A stretch of DNA of 64,000 nucleotides from Candidatus Phycosocius spiralis. GTDB taxonomy: Bacteria > Pseudomonadota > Alphaproteobacteria > Caulobacterales > Aquidulcibacteraceae. Where the stretch lies: assembly GCF_030158815.1 (NCBI RefSeq), contig NZ_BPFZ01000001.1, positions 1 through 64,000 of the forward strand, read 5' to 3'. A program made the position numbers and the translations under genes. Each line of letters starts with the position of its first letter. Within the stretch, counting starts at the first letter, position 1. Below, one piece after another: positions 9,353-18,544 of this stretch. The notes beneath the pieces were generated by a model. It saw nothing but the letters and a program-made list of their open reading frames with translations. It was not told the DNA's origin and searched no databases.

Positions 9353-10009
9353 CTAGGCCTCACCTTCAAATTCATCTTCAATAACTTCAAAATCATCTTC
9401 GAGATCATCGAGAAATTCATCCCCATCACCGATTGAGTCTGCGCGATAGCCTCCACGGGGATTCTCATACCCATCTGGGCGAGGTGGACGACCAATCAAG
9501 CTTGCTAAATCTGCTAAATCGATGAAAGTGTCGGCTTGACGGCGTAATTCATCCGCTATCATCGGTGGCTGAGTTTTGATTGAGGACACCACAGAAACCC
9601 TTGGACCACGGCGTTGGACCGCTTCGATCAGTTGACGAAAATCACCATCTCCTGAAAATAAGACGATGTGATCAATATGGGGGGCGAGTTCCATCATATC
9701 TACTGCAATCTCAATATCCATATCTCCTTTGACGCGCCGGCGACCTAGGGTATCGGTGAATTCTTTGGCAGGTTTTGTTATAACATTAAAACCATTGTAA
9801 TCCAACCAATCCGCCAGTGGTCGCACTGGACTATATTCAACTTCTTCAAGAATAGCTGTATAATAACTAGCACGAACGAGACGACCACGCTTCTTAAACT
9901 CTTCAAGAAGTTTGCGATAATCAACGTCAAAGCCAAGTGTACGAGCTGCTGCGTAGAAATTAGCACCATCGATGAAAAGCGCGATTCGTTCATTGGGATA
10001 AAAAGTCAT
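9353..10009 (-). CDS. NYN domain protein, LabA/DUF88 family
   Basis: A putative nuclease with PIN-like fold. The N-terminus ERIALFIDGANFYAAARTLG holds the first acidic residue of the NYN active site, KGDMDIEIAVDMM the second group and HIVLFSGDGDFRQLIEAV the third; these aspartates would bind metal for RNA cleavage. The catalytic domain ends near residue 165. The C-terminal 50 residues are very acidic (DEFLDDLEDDFEVIEDEFEGEA) and probably disordered. Length 218. The start at 10009 fits the family N-terminus (MTFYPNERIA). Its start codon overlaps that of the divergent folK by two bases, so promoters for each must lie inside the other gene. RNA target unknown. Confidence 0.88.
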   Translation of the reverse strand: MTFYPNERIALFIDGANFYAAARTLGFDVDYRKLLEEFKKRGRLVRASYYTAILEEVEYSPVRPLADWLDYNGFNVITKPAKEFTDTLGRRRVKGDMDIEIAVDMMELAPHIDHIVLFSGDGDFRQLIEAVQRRGPRVSVVSSIKTQPPMIADELRRQADTFIDLADLASLIGRPPRPDGYENPRGGYRADSIGDGDEFLDDLEDDFEVIEDEFEGEA

Positions 10010-10619
10010 GGTTTTTCTTAAGTCCTCTCAACAATACCTACCAAAAGCTTCAACAAATGCATCCGGAGTCTATGTTAGCCTTGGCTCAAACCTCAGCGTA
10101 CAAAATTTAGTTCCTCAAGAAATTATTCTTGAAGCACTAGGATTAATGACACAAAATGGTGAATGTGTCATTAGGTGTTCGTCATTATGGATCACAAAAG
10201 CTTGGCCACAACATTGTTCAAATCCTGATTATACTAACGCTGTGTGCAAAATTATGCCAATGGATAGTGATCCCGTAGCTTTGTTACGACGATTGCATTG
10301 GATTGAGGCAATTTTAGGTCGCACCCGCGATGTCAACAATCAATGGGCAAACCGGACTTTGGATCTAGACCTACTTGATTATAATGGCATGATTAAGGAT
10401 GAATCGGATTGTTTGAATTTGCCCCACCCACGACTGCAAGAGCGTGACTTTGTGTTACGCCCCTTGTTAGAAATAGCACCTGATTGGCGTGATCCCCGTA
10501 CAGGGGAAAGGGGTAAGTTACTGTTGAAGCGCCTAGAAAAGACTGGCAAACTCAATGGCTGTATCAAATTAGCAAACCCGAACCCAAGAACGCTTGCACA
10601 GATAGCTGCCCAATTATAG
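10008..10619 (+). CDS. folK: 2-amino-4-hydroxy-6-hydroxymethyldihydropteridine pyrophosphokinase
   Basis: Folate synthesis: transfers pyrophosphate from ATP to 6-hydroxymethyl-7,8-dihydropterin. The pattern VYVSLGSNLS near residue 21, then LLRRLHWIEAILGRTRD...WANRTLDLDLLDYNG (signature RxxDxDxxxY-like) and LPHPRLQERDFVLRPLLEIAPDW are diagnostic. Length 203, slightly long because of a 20-residue N-terminal lead. No other ATG, GTG or TTG lies in frame before the core motif and a stop codon sits at 9999-10001, so the ATG at 10008 is the only normal start even though it shares CATG with the divergent NYN gene. No obvious Shine-Dalgarno is visible. Confidence 0.94.
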   Translation: MVFLKSSQQYLPKASTNASGVYVSLGSNLSVQNLVPQEIILEALGLMTQNGECVIRCSSLWITKAWPQHCSNPDYTNAVCKIMPMDSDPVALLRRLHWIEAILGRTRDVNNQWANRTLDLDLLDYNGMIKDESDCLNLPHPRLQERDFVLRPLLEIAPDWRDPRTGERGKLLLKRLEKTGKLNGCIKLANPNPRTLAQIAAQL

Positions 10620-10667
10620 CCCAGTTATAGCCCAAATATAACTTTGTGATCCATATGCGTGCGGTGG

Positions 10668-10696
10668 TTGAGAAGCCTCACTTTATAGACTAGAAT
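10668..10696 (+). promoter_or_regulatory. Sigma70-type promoter of rpoZ-rsh
   Basis: TTGAGA at 10668-10673 and TAGAAT at 10691-10696 are separated by exactly 17 bp, 30 bp upstream of the rpoZ start codon. This is a good match to a housekeeping promoter. Just upstream, TTATAGCCCA is repeated twice in tandem (about 10613-10635), of unknown meaning. Confidence 0.55.
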
Positions 10697-10726
10697 GATA
10701 AATCGAATTCCGAACAGGATAACAAT

Positions 10727-11080
10727 ATGGCCCGCGTGACGGTAGAGGATTGCGTTGAACGCGTCCCAAATAGATTTTCTCTTGTTTTATATGCAGCGCA
10801 CCGCGCCCGCCAAATTTCAGGTGGAGCCTCCCTGACCCTTGAACGTGATCGCGATAAGGATCCAGTAGTTGCGCTACGTGAGATTGCCGAAGTTACCGTT
10901 GATACGGAAGAATTGCGCGATGGTTTGGTGGCCTCTTTACGTGAAGTGCGTCCACATGCTGTTCGTGAAGAAGAAGAGAGTGATTTGTTGGCACTCGAGG
11001 CACCCGTGATAGCAACTGAAGACGAAGTTCTTCGTGCCTTGCAGCAAGAGCAAGAGGCCGTACGCGAAGACCCCTATTAA
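10727..11080 (+). CDS. rpoZ: RNA polymerase omega subunit
   Basis: A 117-residue omega subunit that helps assemble RNA polymerase by binding the beta' C-terminus. The hallmark [29 protein letters not shown] covers residues 2-30, followed by [13 protein letters not shown]. The C-terminal half is acidic and rich in Glu, as in other alphaproteobacteria. It precedes the (p)ppGpp synthetase gene by 15 bp, the usual pairing, which couples a ppGpp-responsive polymerase subunit to the alarmone enzyme. Confidence 0.97.
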   Translation: MARVTVEDCVERVPNRFSLVLYAAHRARQISGGASLTLERDRDKDPVVALREIAEVTVDTEELRDGLVASLREVRPHAVREEEESDLLALEAPVIATEDEVLRALQQEQEAVREDPY

Positions 11081-11095
11081 TCCTTAAGCTTTAAG

Positions 11096-13336
11096 ATGGG
11101 CGATGACACATCCACTCCGACCATAGATCAATCAAGGGAATTACCATTCCCAGAACATATAGTGCGCCCACCCAGTCGCGGACGCATCCTGCGGCAATAT
11201 GAATTGGTTGATCGTATCCGGGCCTATGATCCAGATGTGGATGAAGATGCCATCAATCGCGCTTATGTCTTTGCGATGCAACGCCATGGTAGTCAACTGC
11301 GTGCATCGGGAGATCCTTATTTCGCCCACCCTATAGAAGTTGCAGGGATTTTAACTGAATTAAGGCTGGATAGCGCGTCAATCATCACGGGTTTATTGCA
11401 CGATACAATTGAAGATACCACCGCTACCAGCTCTGAAATTGAGCATTTATTCGGCCATGAAGTCGCTCAATTGGTGGATGGGGTTACCAAATTATCTCAG
11501 CTTGAGCTTAATTCTAATCGCACCAAGCAGGCTGAGAATCTGCAGAAATTCATTCTGGCGCTCTCAAAAGATGTGCGGGTATTATTGGTCAAATTAGCCG
11601 ACCGGTTGCACAACATGCGAACGCTTAATTATATCAAAAAGCGTGAAAAAAGGGAGCGCATAGCCCGCGAGACCGCAGATATTTATGCCCCCCTTGCGCG
11701 GCGTATGGGTATACAGCGGTTTTCAGGAGAGCTTGAAGAACTTGCTTTTGAACATCTTCACCCACAAGCCGCTAAAACCATCCATGAGCAACTGACCAAT
11801 TTGCGCGTGCAAAGGGCAGACGCGGTCGCAACTGTCACCCAAAAAATTAGCGCTGCACTTGAAGCGTCAGGGATTGAAGCCATGGTGGTTGGGCGCGAAA
11901 AAAGAGCTTATTCAATCTGGAAAAAGCTCGAGAGAAAATCAATTTCTTTTTCTGAAGTCACAGATCTTTATGGCTTTCGGGTTGTGGTTGATCGTGTAAG
12001 TGATTGTTACGCCGCCCTTGGGGTTATTCATGAGGCATGGTCGTGTGTTCCAAATCGCTTTAAGGACTTTATTTCAGTTCCCAAGCCAAATGGTTACCGC
12101 TCAATTCATACTGGTATTGTAGGACCCAATGCGACTTCGGTCGATATTCAAATACGCACGCACGACATGAACCGTATTGCAGAAGATGGGGTTGCTGCTC
12201 ATTGGCGTTACAAGAACAGTAGCTATGGCTATCACCCGCTTGAAGAAAATGGCAGCGACCCTTTAGCACCTCTACGCAGTTTGGTTGAGATACTTGAGCA
12301 TGGTGGCGATCCTGAGGAATTTCTGGAAAATGCCAAGCTCGAAATGTTTCAAGATCAAGTGTTTGCCTTTACCCCAAAGGGTGACTTGATCGTGCTACCC
12401 TATGGTGCGACCCCCTTGGATTTTGCTTATGCCGTCCATACCCGCATAGGTGATACCACAGTGGGTGCACGGATCAATGGTGAAGAGCGACCCTTACGTA
12501 CGGCATTAACCAATGGTGACGTGGTTGAGATTTTGCGCTCGGACCGCCGTCGCCCTGTCGCGGACTGGGAATCGGTTGCGGTCACGGGTAAAGCGCGTTC
12601 TGCCATACGTCGTTTGGTTCGCGAAAGTGAGCGCGAAGAGTTTACAACCCTTGGTAAACGTTTAGCCGGGCACGCTTTGCGCCGTGTTGGGGTCAATCCC
12701 GATGAGGTGAATTTAGAAGACGCGCTTCAACGCCTAAAATATGAAAGCTTGGACGAACTTTATGCTGCGATTGGTCGGGGGCGTTTAACCGGGGCCGTAT
12801 TGGCGGAAGCGGCTGTTCCAGGATTTGTCCACAAAAGTGTATTAGGGGAACCACGCTTGATGATTGATGATGATCATGCGGGTGATTTTGTGCGTGGATC
12901 TGATCTGCGACCAGGTGTTGGCTTGCATTTCATGGCGTGTTGCTCCCCCTTGCCAGGGGATCGCATCGTTGGGGTGCATATGCCAGATCGGGGCGTGGAG
13001 GTACATACCATCGATTGTGAGCATCTGGCCGAACATGAGACCAACGAGGATCAATGGATCGATCTGGCTTGGTCCGATGAAGCCAAGCGCAACGGATTGG
13101 CTTTAGGTCGTTTGATCCTCAGTTGTGAGAATAGCAAGGGTGTGTTCGCCCAAGTAGGTAAAATAATCTCAGAATGTGATGGCAATATCACCAATGTTCG
13201 CGCCCAAAATCGGCGTGAAGACTTTATAGACCTGCTTGTCGATGTAGAAGTAGCTGATTCTAAACATTTAAATATAATTGCAGCTTCTTTAAGGGCTTTG
13301 CCAGTGGTTATTGATGTCAAACGATTACGTGGCTAG
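11096..13336 (+). CDS. rsh: Bifunctional (p)ppGpp synthetase/hydrolase (RelA/SpoT homologue)
   Basis: Makes and degrades the alarmone (p)ppGpp in the stringent response. Domain order over 746 residues: HD hydrolase (HGSQLRASGDPYFAHP and the HD motif LLHDTIEDT near residue 103), synthetase (YGFRVVVD, then RFKDFISVPKPNGYRSIHTG), TGS domain (VFAFTPKGDLIVLPYGATPLDFAYAVH), a helical/zinc-finger-like segment with HFMACCSPLPGDRIVG, and a C-terminal ACT domain (ISECDGNITNVRAQNRREDF). The RFKD motif is the one found in hydrolase-competent bifunctional enzymes, and the HD residues are present, so both activities are expected. It lies 15 bp after rpoZ, as usual in this class. Confidence 0.97.
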   Translation: MGDDTSTPTIDQSRELPFPEHIVRPPSRGRILRQYELVDRIRAYDPDVDEDAINRAYVFAMQRHGSQLRASGDPYFAHPIEVAGILTELRLDSASIITGLLHDTIEDTTATSSEIEHLFGHEVAQLVDGVTKLSQLELNSNRTKQAENLQKFILALSKDVRVLLVKLADRLHNMRTLNYIKKREKRERIARETADIYAPLARRMGIQRFSGELEELAFEHLHPQAAKTIHEQLTNLRVQRADAVATVTQKISAALEASGIEAMVVGREKRAYSIWKKLERKSISFSEVTDLYGFRVVVDRVSDCYAALGVIHEAWSCVPNRFKDFISVPKPNGYRSIHTGIVGPNATSVDIQIRTHDMNRIAEDGVAAHWRYKNSSYGYHPLEENGSDPLAPLRSLVEILEHGGDPEEFLENAKLEMFQDQVFAFTPKGDLIVLPYGATPLDFAYAVHTRIGDTTVGARINGEERPLRTALTNGDVVEILRSDRRRPVADWESVAVTGKARSAIRRLVRESEREEFTTLGKRLAGHALRRVGVNPDEVNLEDALQRLKYESLDELYAAIGRGRLTGAVLAEAAVPGFVHKSVLGEPRLMIDDDHAGDFVRGSDLRPGVGLHFMACCSPLPGDRIVGVHMPDRGVEVHTIDCEHLAEHETNEDQWIDLAWSDEAKRNGLALGRLILSCENSKGVFAQVGKIISECDGNITNVRAQNRREDFIDLLVDVEVADSKHLNIIAASLRALPVVIDVKRLRG

Positions 13337-13446
13337 TCTCGTAGTCCATTACTTATATGGTCCAGAAGCAAGCGCATTTGGATTAACCCCAAAGTGCAAG
13401 TGTGTCAGCACCAGACTGGCAAAATCAACCATTAAAGTGGTAAGAA

Positions 13447-14049
13447 ATGAGCATGACCAATGATGAAGTTCTGACTATCTTTCAATCGGCAGGGGCTCTG
13501 TTAGAGGGCCATTTCGTGTTAACTTCGGGTCGTCATAGTCGAACCTTCTTGCAAAAAGCCTTTGTTTTTATGAACCCTCAAGCTACAGAAGTTCTCTGTA
13601 AAGGCTTGGCCGCGCTGATTACCCAACGCTGGGGCCAAATCGATTATGTTGTCTCCCCAGCCGTAGGGGGAATTATCCCTGGTTATGAGACAGCCCGTCA
13701 ATTAGGGGCTAAAGCGGTGTATGTTGAGCGTGAAGATGGTCAATTCAGGCTACGACGTGGCTTTTCTTTGCCGGCTGAAGCACGGGTAGTTATCGTTGAA
13801 GATATTGTTACAACTGGTATTTCTGTGCGAGAAACCTTAGAGGCCATCAAGAATGAACCTTTCGTAATCCTAGGGGCGGCCGTTATCATCGACCGCTCAG
13901 CTGGACGTGCCGATGTGGGGTGTGAGCTGGTGGCGCTTGCTTCCATTGAGATTGAAAGCTTTGCACCCGACGACATTCCTGCGGATTTACGTTCTATCCC
14001 AGCGATCAAGCCCGGAAGCCGTGCCCTGACACATGGACTTCATACATGA
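13447..14049 (+). CDS. pyrE: Orotate phosphoribosyltransferase
   Basis: Converts orotate and PRPP to OMP in pyrimidine synthesis. The 200-residue protein has [16 protein letters not shown] near residue 23, the PRPP-binding motif [14 protein letters not shown] (about 114-127) and the catalytic-loop segment [17 protein letters not shown]. It begins a tightly overlapping run with pdxJ, acpS, lepB, rnc and era. The 110 bp before it may hold the promoter of this run, as no terminator separates it from rsh. Confidence 0.96.
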   Translation: MSMTNDEVLTIFQSAGALLEGHFVLTSGRHSRTFLQKAFVFMNPQATEVLCKGLAALITQRWGQIDYVVSPAVGGIIPGYETARQLGAKAVYVEREDGQFRLRRGFSLPAEARVVIVEDIVTTGISVRETLEAIKNEPFVILGAAVIIDRSAGRADVGCELVALASIEIESFAPDDIPADLRSIPAIKPGSRALTHGLHT

Positions 14050-14795
14050 AGGCGGGCTCATATCAACGCTTGGGGGTCAATATTGATCATGTTGCAACCA
14101 TTAGAAACGCTAGAGGTGGCTCTCATCCAGATCCTTTAAGGGCGGCTTTTATGGCCGCACAAGCAGGTGCCGACGGTATAACTTTGCATCTACGCGAAGA
14201 CCGCCGCCATATTCGCGATGAGGATTTAGAGGGCTTAATTGCGCGAGTCAGTTTGCCCATCAATCTGGAACTTGCCGCCACCGAAGAAATGGTAGAAATA
14301 GCACTGCGCCACAAAACCCATGCGGTGTGTATAGTTCCAGAAAAGCGAGAAGAGCGCACAACTGAAGGTGGTCTTGATGTGGCTAGGCTACATCATTCCA
14401 TTGCGCCGTTGGTTCAAACCCTCAGTGCCGCAGGGCGTCGGGTGTCTTTATTCGTTGAGCCTGACCCCATTCAATTGGCGGTTGCAGAAGCTATGGGCGC
14501 TCATGTGGTTGAGTTGCATACCGGTGCCTATGCGGAAGCGGCCTTGAACGGCGATAAGCAGCTTGCTGATTATTTGGCTGTACAATTAGCTGATGCGGCG
14601 CGATTGGGTACTAAGCGCGGCCTTGAAATCCATGCTGGGCACGGTCTCACTTTTGAGAATGTGAAGCCTATTGCCGCCATTCACGAAGTGGTGGAGCTCA
14701 ATATTGGTCATTTTCTCATAGGTGAAGCCATTTTCACGGGATTGGATGGGGCCATCAAACGTATGCGCGCTTTGATGGATGAAGCACGCTCATGA
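14046..14795 (+). CDS. pdxJ: Pyridoxine 5'-phosphate synthase
   Basis: Forms pyridoxine 5'-phosphate from 3-amino-2-oxopropyl phosphate and 1-deoxyxylulose 5-phosphate in the DXP-dependent vitamin B6 pathway. The TIM-barrel motifs [17 protein letters not shown] (residues about 8-24), [15 protein letters not shown] and [19 protein letters not shown] are all present; length 249 is standard. The start overlaps pyrE by ATGA and the end overlaps acpS by ATGA, which suggests translational coupling. Confidence 0.98.
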   Translation: MKAGSYQRLGVNIDHVATIRNARGGSHPDPLRAAFMAAQAGADGITLHLREDRRHIRDEDLEGLIARVSLPINLELAATEEMVEIALRHKTHAVCIVPEKREERTTEGGLDVARLHHSIAPLVQTLSAAGRRVSLFVEPDPIQLAVAEAMGAHVVELHTGAYAEAALNGDKQLADYLAVQLADAARLGTKRGLEIHAGHGLTFENVKPIAAIHEVVELNIGHFLIGEAIFTGLDGAIKRMRALMDEARS

Positions 14796-15226
14796 TTGTT
14801 GGTATTGGTAGTGATCTTTGTCGGATTGATCGCATTGAGCAAACCTTGGCCCGATTTGGGACACGGTTTGAGAGTCGATGTTTCACACCGTTTGAGCAGG
14901 CACGGGCGAACCTAAGGCCGATGCAAAAATCCAACACCTATGCTAAACGATTTGCAGCCAAAGAAGCTTGCTCAAAAGCCTTGGGAACAGGCATGCGGGC
15001 AGGGGTAGCTTGGCGCGATATAGGTGTGGTAAATACCCCAATTGGTAAACCAAGCTTGAGTTTGACCGGAGGCGCGCTGAAACGTTTGCAAGAACTGGTA
15101 CCACAAGGCTTTAGAGCTGATATACACTTAAGTCTCACCGATGATCATCCTTATGCACTTGCGTTTGTGGTGATTGGACTTTTGCCCCACCCCATATCTC
15201 AAAATGAAATGATTTTATATGCTTGA
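14792..15226 (+). CDS. acpS: Holo-[acyl-carrier-protein] synthase
   Basis: Attaches the 4'-phosphopantetheine arm of CoA to acyl carrier protein. The N-terminus [15 protein letters not shown] holds the metal-binding Asp at residue 8, and [17 protein letters not shown] near residues 50-66 holds the catalytic glutamate. Length 144. It overlaps pdxJ by 4 bp and lepB by 8 bp in the conserved pdxJ-acpS-lepB-rnc-era order. Confidence 0.97.
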   Translation: MIVGIGSDLCRIDRIEQTLARFGTRFESRCFTPFEQARANLRPMQKSNTYAKRFAAKEACSKALGTGMRAGVAWRDIGVVNTPIGKPSLSLTGGALKRLQELVPQGFRADIHLSLTDDHPYALAFVVIGLLPHPISQNEMILYA

Positions 15227-16016
15227 CGCGACGACACCTGATCCAAAATCGCCCAAATCATTAGCTCCAGCACCTAAGGGCGAGAGCATAAAAGACAATA
15301 TCAAGACCGTGTTTTTTGCTTTGAGCATTGCTTTTGTCCTCCGGGTCTTTTTATTTCAACCCTTTAATATTCCTTCAGAATCCATGCGTCCTGGCCTTGT
15401 CGTAGGGGATTATTTATGGACCTCGAAGTGGGATTATGGCTTTAGCCATGTCTCCATTCCTTTTGAGCCTAAACTATTTAAGGGTCGGATTTTCGGCCAT
15501 GAACCCACGCGTGGTGATGTGGTTGTGTTTAAATTACCCGCCGATGGTAAAACCGATTATATCAAGCGCCTCATTGGATTACCAGGTGATCGGATTCAAG
15601 TTGTTGGCGGACAATTGATTATCAATGGCACCCCGGTTCCCCATGAATTATTGCAACCAGAAACCATCAAGGATCAAAGCGGAAATGTGTTGAGCGTCAA
15701 TCGTTACAAGGAAACATTACCCAACGGTCGCTCCTATATTACCTATGACATGCAAACCAATGGCATGTTTGATGACACACAAGTGTTTGTTGTACCCGAA
15801 GGCCATTATTTTATGATGGGTGACAATCGCGATAATTCAACAGACAGCCGTGCTGACCCGATCCTTCAATCGGGAGTTGGCTTTGTACCAGCTGAAAACT
15901 TGGTTGGGCGCGGGCGAATTGTTCTTTTGTCTTTTGATGAAACAACGCGTTTTTATCTGCCTTGGACTTGGTTCACAGGCATGCGGTGGGATCGACTTGC
16001 CGTACCAATTCGATGA
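15219..16016 (+). CDS. lepB: Signal peptidase I
   Basis: Cleaves signal peptides of exported proteins at the periplasmic face of the inner membrane. One N-terminal transmembrane segment (about residues 25-45, [20 protein letters not shown]) is followed by the catalytic serine motif [10 protein letters not shown] and by the lysine motif [14 protein letters not shown]; the conserved box E motif [11 protein letters not shown] lies near residue 200. Length 265, normal for alphaproteobacteria. The 8-bp overlap with acpS and ATGA overlap with rnc show tight coupling. Confidence 0.97.
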   Translation: MLDATTPDPKSPKSLAPAPKGESIKDNIKTVFFALSIAFVLRVFLFQPFNIPSESMRPGLVVGDYLWTSKWDYGFSHVSIPFEPKLFKGRIFGHEPTRGDVVVFKLPADGKTDYIKRLIGLPGDRIQVVGGQLIINGTPVPHELLQPETIKDQSGNVLSVNRYKETLPNGRSYITYDMQTNGMFDDTQVFVVPEGHYFMMGDNRDNSTDSRADPILQSGVGFVPAENLVGRGRIVLLSFDETTRFYLPWTWFTGMRWDRLAVPIR

Positions 16017-16699
16017 CACGACAAGCTCAGATGCGGGCGCTCCAAGCCAGACTTGGTTACGAATTCAAGGATAAGGCATTGTTAGAGCGCGCATTGACTC
16101 ACAAGTCACGTGGGGATGGGCAGCCAGGTTTTATGCATAATGAGCGGCTGGAATGGCTTGGAGACCGGGTGTTGGGTCTTATGGCGGCGGAGCGCTTGTT
16201 CCACATGTACGCACGAGCCGAAGAAGGGGAACTAACCCGCCAGTTCAATGCCATCGTATCGGGTAAAAATTGTGCACAAGCCGCGCGCGAGCTCGATTTA
16301 ACACATTTGGTCGAAGTATCTCGCGGATTAAGTGCGGACGCCGTTGCAGAGAGTGATTCAATTTTAGGCGATGCTTTTGAAGCCTTGATGGCCGCTCTCT
16401 GGCTGGATGGCGGCAGACATGCGGTTGAAGGTTTGTTTGAACTTGTTTGGGTCAGTGGCCAAACACCATCATCTGGCAGCCGTAATCCTAAAAGCGCATT
16501 GCAGGAATGGGCTCAAAAACGCGGTCTTTCAACCCCTTTCTATAAGGTTGTCGAGCGTGATGGCCCAGACCATGCACCAAGATTTGTCGTAGAGGTCAAG
16601 CTAGGCACGCTGGTTGCCCGCGCCCAAGGGTCATCCAAGCAAAATGCAGAACGTGCAGCGGCCCTTGCCCTCCTGAAACAAGGCGGATTAGGTGTCTGA
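16013..16699 (+). CDS. rnc: Ribonuclease III
   Basis: Double-strand-specific endoribonuclease for rRNA and mRNA processing. The signature ERLEWLGDRVLGL (first acidic cluster) and GDAFEALMAALWLDGG (second cluster) bind the catalytic metals; a C-terminal double-stranded RNA-binding domain begins at NPKSALQEWAQKRG and ends in SSKQNAERAAALALL. The frame is open from 15962, inside lepB, but the ATG at 16013 overlaps the lepB stop as ATGA and puts the start directly before RQAQMRALQARLGY. Length about 228. Confidence 0.97.
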   Translation: MTRQAQMRALQARLGYEFKDKALLERALTHKSRGDGQPGFMHNERLEWLGDRVLGLMAAERLFHMYARAEEGELTRQFNAIVSGKNCAQAARELDLTHLVEVSRGLSADAVAESDSILGDAFEALMAALWLDGGRHAVEGLFELVWVSGQTPSSGSRNPKSALQEWAQKRGLSTPFYKVVERDGPDHAPRFVVEVKLGTLVARAQGSSKQNAERAAALALLKQGGLGV

Positions 16700-17690
16700 T
16701 CATAGAGAAAATGTGTCGATAAAAGATGCTTCAGTCCCGCTGGCTCCGGAAGGGCAAGCGACCAGATGCGGTTTTGCGGCTATCCTCGGTGCGCCAAATG
16801 CTGGAAAATCGACACTGGTGAATGGCTTGGTAGGGCAAAAGGTCTCGATCGTTACCCAAAAGGTGCAAACAACCCGGTTCCCGGTGAGAGGGGTAATGAT
16901 TGAACAGAGAGCTCAAATTGTATTGGTTGATACTCCAGGCGTATTTGTACCCAAGCGCCGTTTAGACCGCGCCATGGTTGCGTCAGCTTGGGGCGGGGCG
17001 GCGGACGCAGATGCACTTGTTCATGTTGTGGATGCACTTGCGGCTTCACGCATGCGCGAAGGGCGTGGCGATGGGGCGGATAAAAAAACCCATGAGGATG
17101 TCCAGTATGTTTTTGAAGGGCTCCAGAAACATGGTGGTAAGGCCATATTAGCTCTCAACAAAGTCGATGTCCTTGAAAGGGCTAAATTGCTTGAACTTTC
17201 TAAGTCATTTTTTGAAATTGGGATCTATGATGAGGTGGTGATGATTTCAGCTTTGAAATTGTCCGGGCTCAAGAGGTTGAAAGAATTGCTTGCGTCGCGA
17301 ATGCCTGTGGGTCCATGGCTTTATCCAGAAGAGCAGGCTGCCGATACGCCGATGCGCGTCATGGCAGCCGAAATCACGCGGGAAAAAGTGTTTCTGCGCC
17401 TTCATGAGGAATTGCCCTATCAGGCCACGGTAGAGACCGATATCTGGACTGAGAAAACAGATGGCTCGGTCCGGATTGAACAAACCCTTTATGTGATGCG
17501 CGAAGGCCACAAGGGTATTGCTATTGGTAAGGGTGGGGAAACGCTTAAATGGATATCCCAACAAGCCCGTAAAGAGATAGCTGAAGCTATTGAACGTAGG
17601 GTGCACTTATTCTTGCACGTCAAAGTCCGTAAGAACTGGATTGAGGATCGCTCCCTCTATTCAGCGATGGGCTTAGACTTTGATGTTTAG
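16692..17690 (+). CDS. era: GTPase Era
   Basis: GTP-binding protein needed for 30S ribosome maturation through 16S rRNA 3' end binding. GTPase motifs: G1 GAPNAGKS near residue 33, G3 DTPG, G4 NKVD; the C-terminal KH RNA-binding domain has GHKGIAIGKGGETLKWI. The start is GTG at 16692, overlapping rnc by 8 bp. Length 332, with about 25 extra residues before the G1 region. An RNase III/Era pair is typical and links rRNA processing with subunit assembly. Confidence 0.97.
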   Translation: MSDHRENVSIKDASVPLAPEGQATRCGFAAILGAPNAGKSTLVNGLVGQKVSIVTQKVQTTRFPVRGVMIEQRAQIVLVDTPGVFVPKRRLDRAMVASAWGGAADADALVHVVDALAASRMREGRGDGADKKTHEDVQYVFEGLQKHGGKAILALNKVDVLERAKLLELSKSFFEIGIYDEVVMISALKLSGLKRLKELLASRMPVGPWLYPEEQAADTPMRVMAAEITREKVFLRLHEELPYQATVETDIWTEKTDGSVRIEQTLYVMREGHKGIAIGKGGETLKWISQQARKEIAEAIERRVHLFLHVKVRKNWIEDRSLYSAMGLDFDV

Positions 17691-17699
17691 GCCCATGCC

Positions 17700-18437
17700 A
17701 TGAGCGAATGGGAAGGACGCGCCATCGCACTGGCTGCGCGACGGTTTGGTGAGAATGACGCTATTCTAGAAGTCCTTAGTGATGCCAAGGGTAGGGCTTC
17801 TGGCCTAGTTTATGGCGGTTCTGGCAAACGAAAGCGCGCGTATTTAGAGCCCGGAACAAGGCTGCATGTGACTTGGAAAGCCCGCAGCGACGATCAACTT
17901 GGATTTTTTGATCCCATTGAGGCACGCGGGGGTGGTCCTAGTGATGTGATGGATGATCGGGCAGCTTTAGCGGCTTTAGCCAGCGTTGCGTCACTATTGC
18001 TAGACGCTACGCCAGATCGGCAGGCCTGTTTAGGGCTATTTGAAGCTACAGAAATTTTACTGGACAGTTTAAGCGATAGCCAATCCTGGCCTGCCCTCTA
18101 TGTCCGATGGGAAATGGGCTTGTTAGCAGAGATGGGCTATGGACTGGATTTATCACAATGCGCCTTAACAGGTACGCAGGATGATCTGGCATGGGTCAGT
18201 CCCAAAACTGGGCGTGCGGCCTCAAGGCAAGCAGGGGAACCATATCAGGATCGTTTATTGGCTCTGCCACCATTTCTGTTGGGTGGTCAAAACCGGCCAC
18301 AAAGCGGCGATATTGCAGACGGATTTGCATTATTGGGACATTTCATTGCGCAAGCGCTGCTAGATCCCCTGCGCAAGCCAATGCCAGAGACCAGAGCTCG
18401 GCTCATTTTTGCGTTGGGAAAGTCAGGAAGATTATAG
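17700..18437 (+). CDS. recO: DNA repair protein RecO
   Basis: Mediator of RecF-pathway recombination that helps load RecA onto SSB-covered DNA. The N-terminal OB fold is seen as GRAIALAARRFGENDAILEVLSD followed by GRASGLVYGG (about residues 5-42), then an all-helical part with LFEATEILLDSL and WEMGLLAEMGYGLDLSQCALTG. Length 245. It starts 9 bp after era and closes the housekeeping run. The zinc-finger cysteines of some RecO proteins are not complete here. Confidence 0.95.
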   Translation: MSEWEGRAIALAARRFGENDAILEVLSDAKGRASGLVYGGSGKRKRAYLEPGTRLHVTWKARSDDQLGFFDPIEARGGGPSDVMDDRAALAALASVASLLLDATPDRQACLGLFEATEILLDSLSDSQSWPALYVRWEMGLLAEMGYGLDLSQCALTGTQDDLAWVSPKTGRAASRQAGEPYQDRLLALPPFLLGGQNRPQSGDIADGFALLGHFIAQALLDPLRKPMPETRARLIFALGKSGRL

Positions 18438-18496
18438 GGCTCAATTTCAGTATCAACACAACCTCTTTCTATGCTGAGTGCTATCGATCATGATCC

Positions 18497-18544
18497 ATCG
18501 AAAGCTTAAGCAGAACCATTATGCAGCTTTCGATCCCTGTGCCC
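18497..18544. repeat. 10-bp inverted repeat between convergent recO and diguanylate cyclase genes
   Basis: ATCGAAAGCT (18497-18506) and AGCTTTCGAT (18535-18544) are perfect complements around a 28-base loop. The repeat overlaps the end of the leftward cyclase gene. No T tract follows either arm, so it may be a factor-dependent terminator structure or a processing site. Confidence 0.4.
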
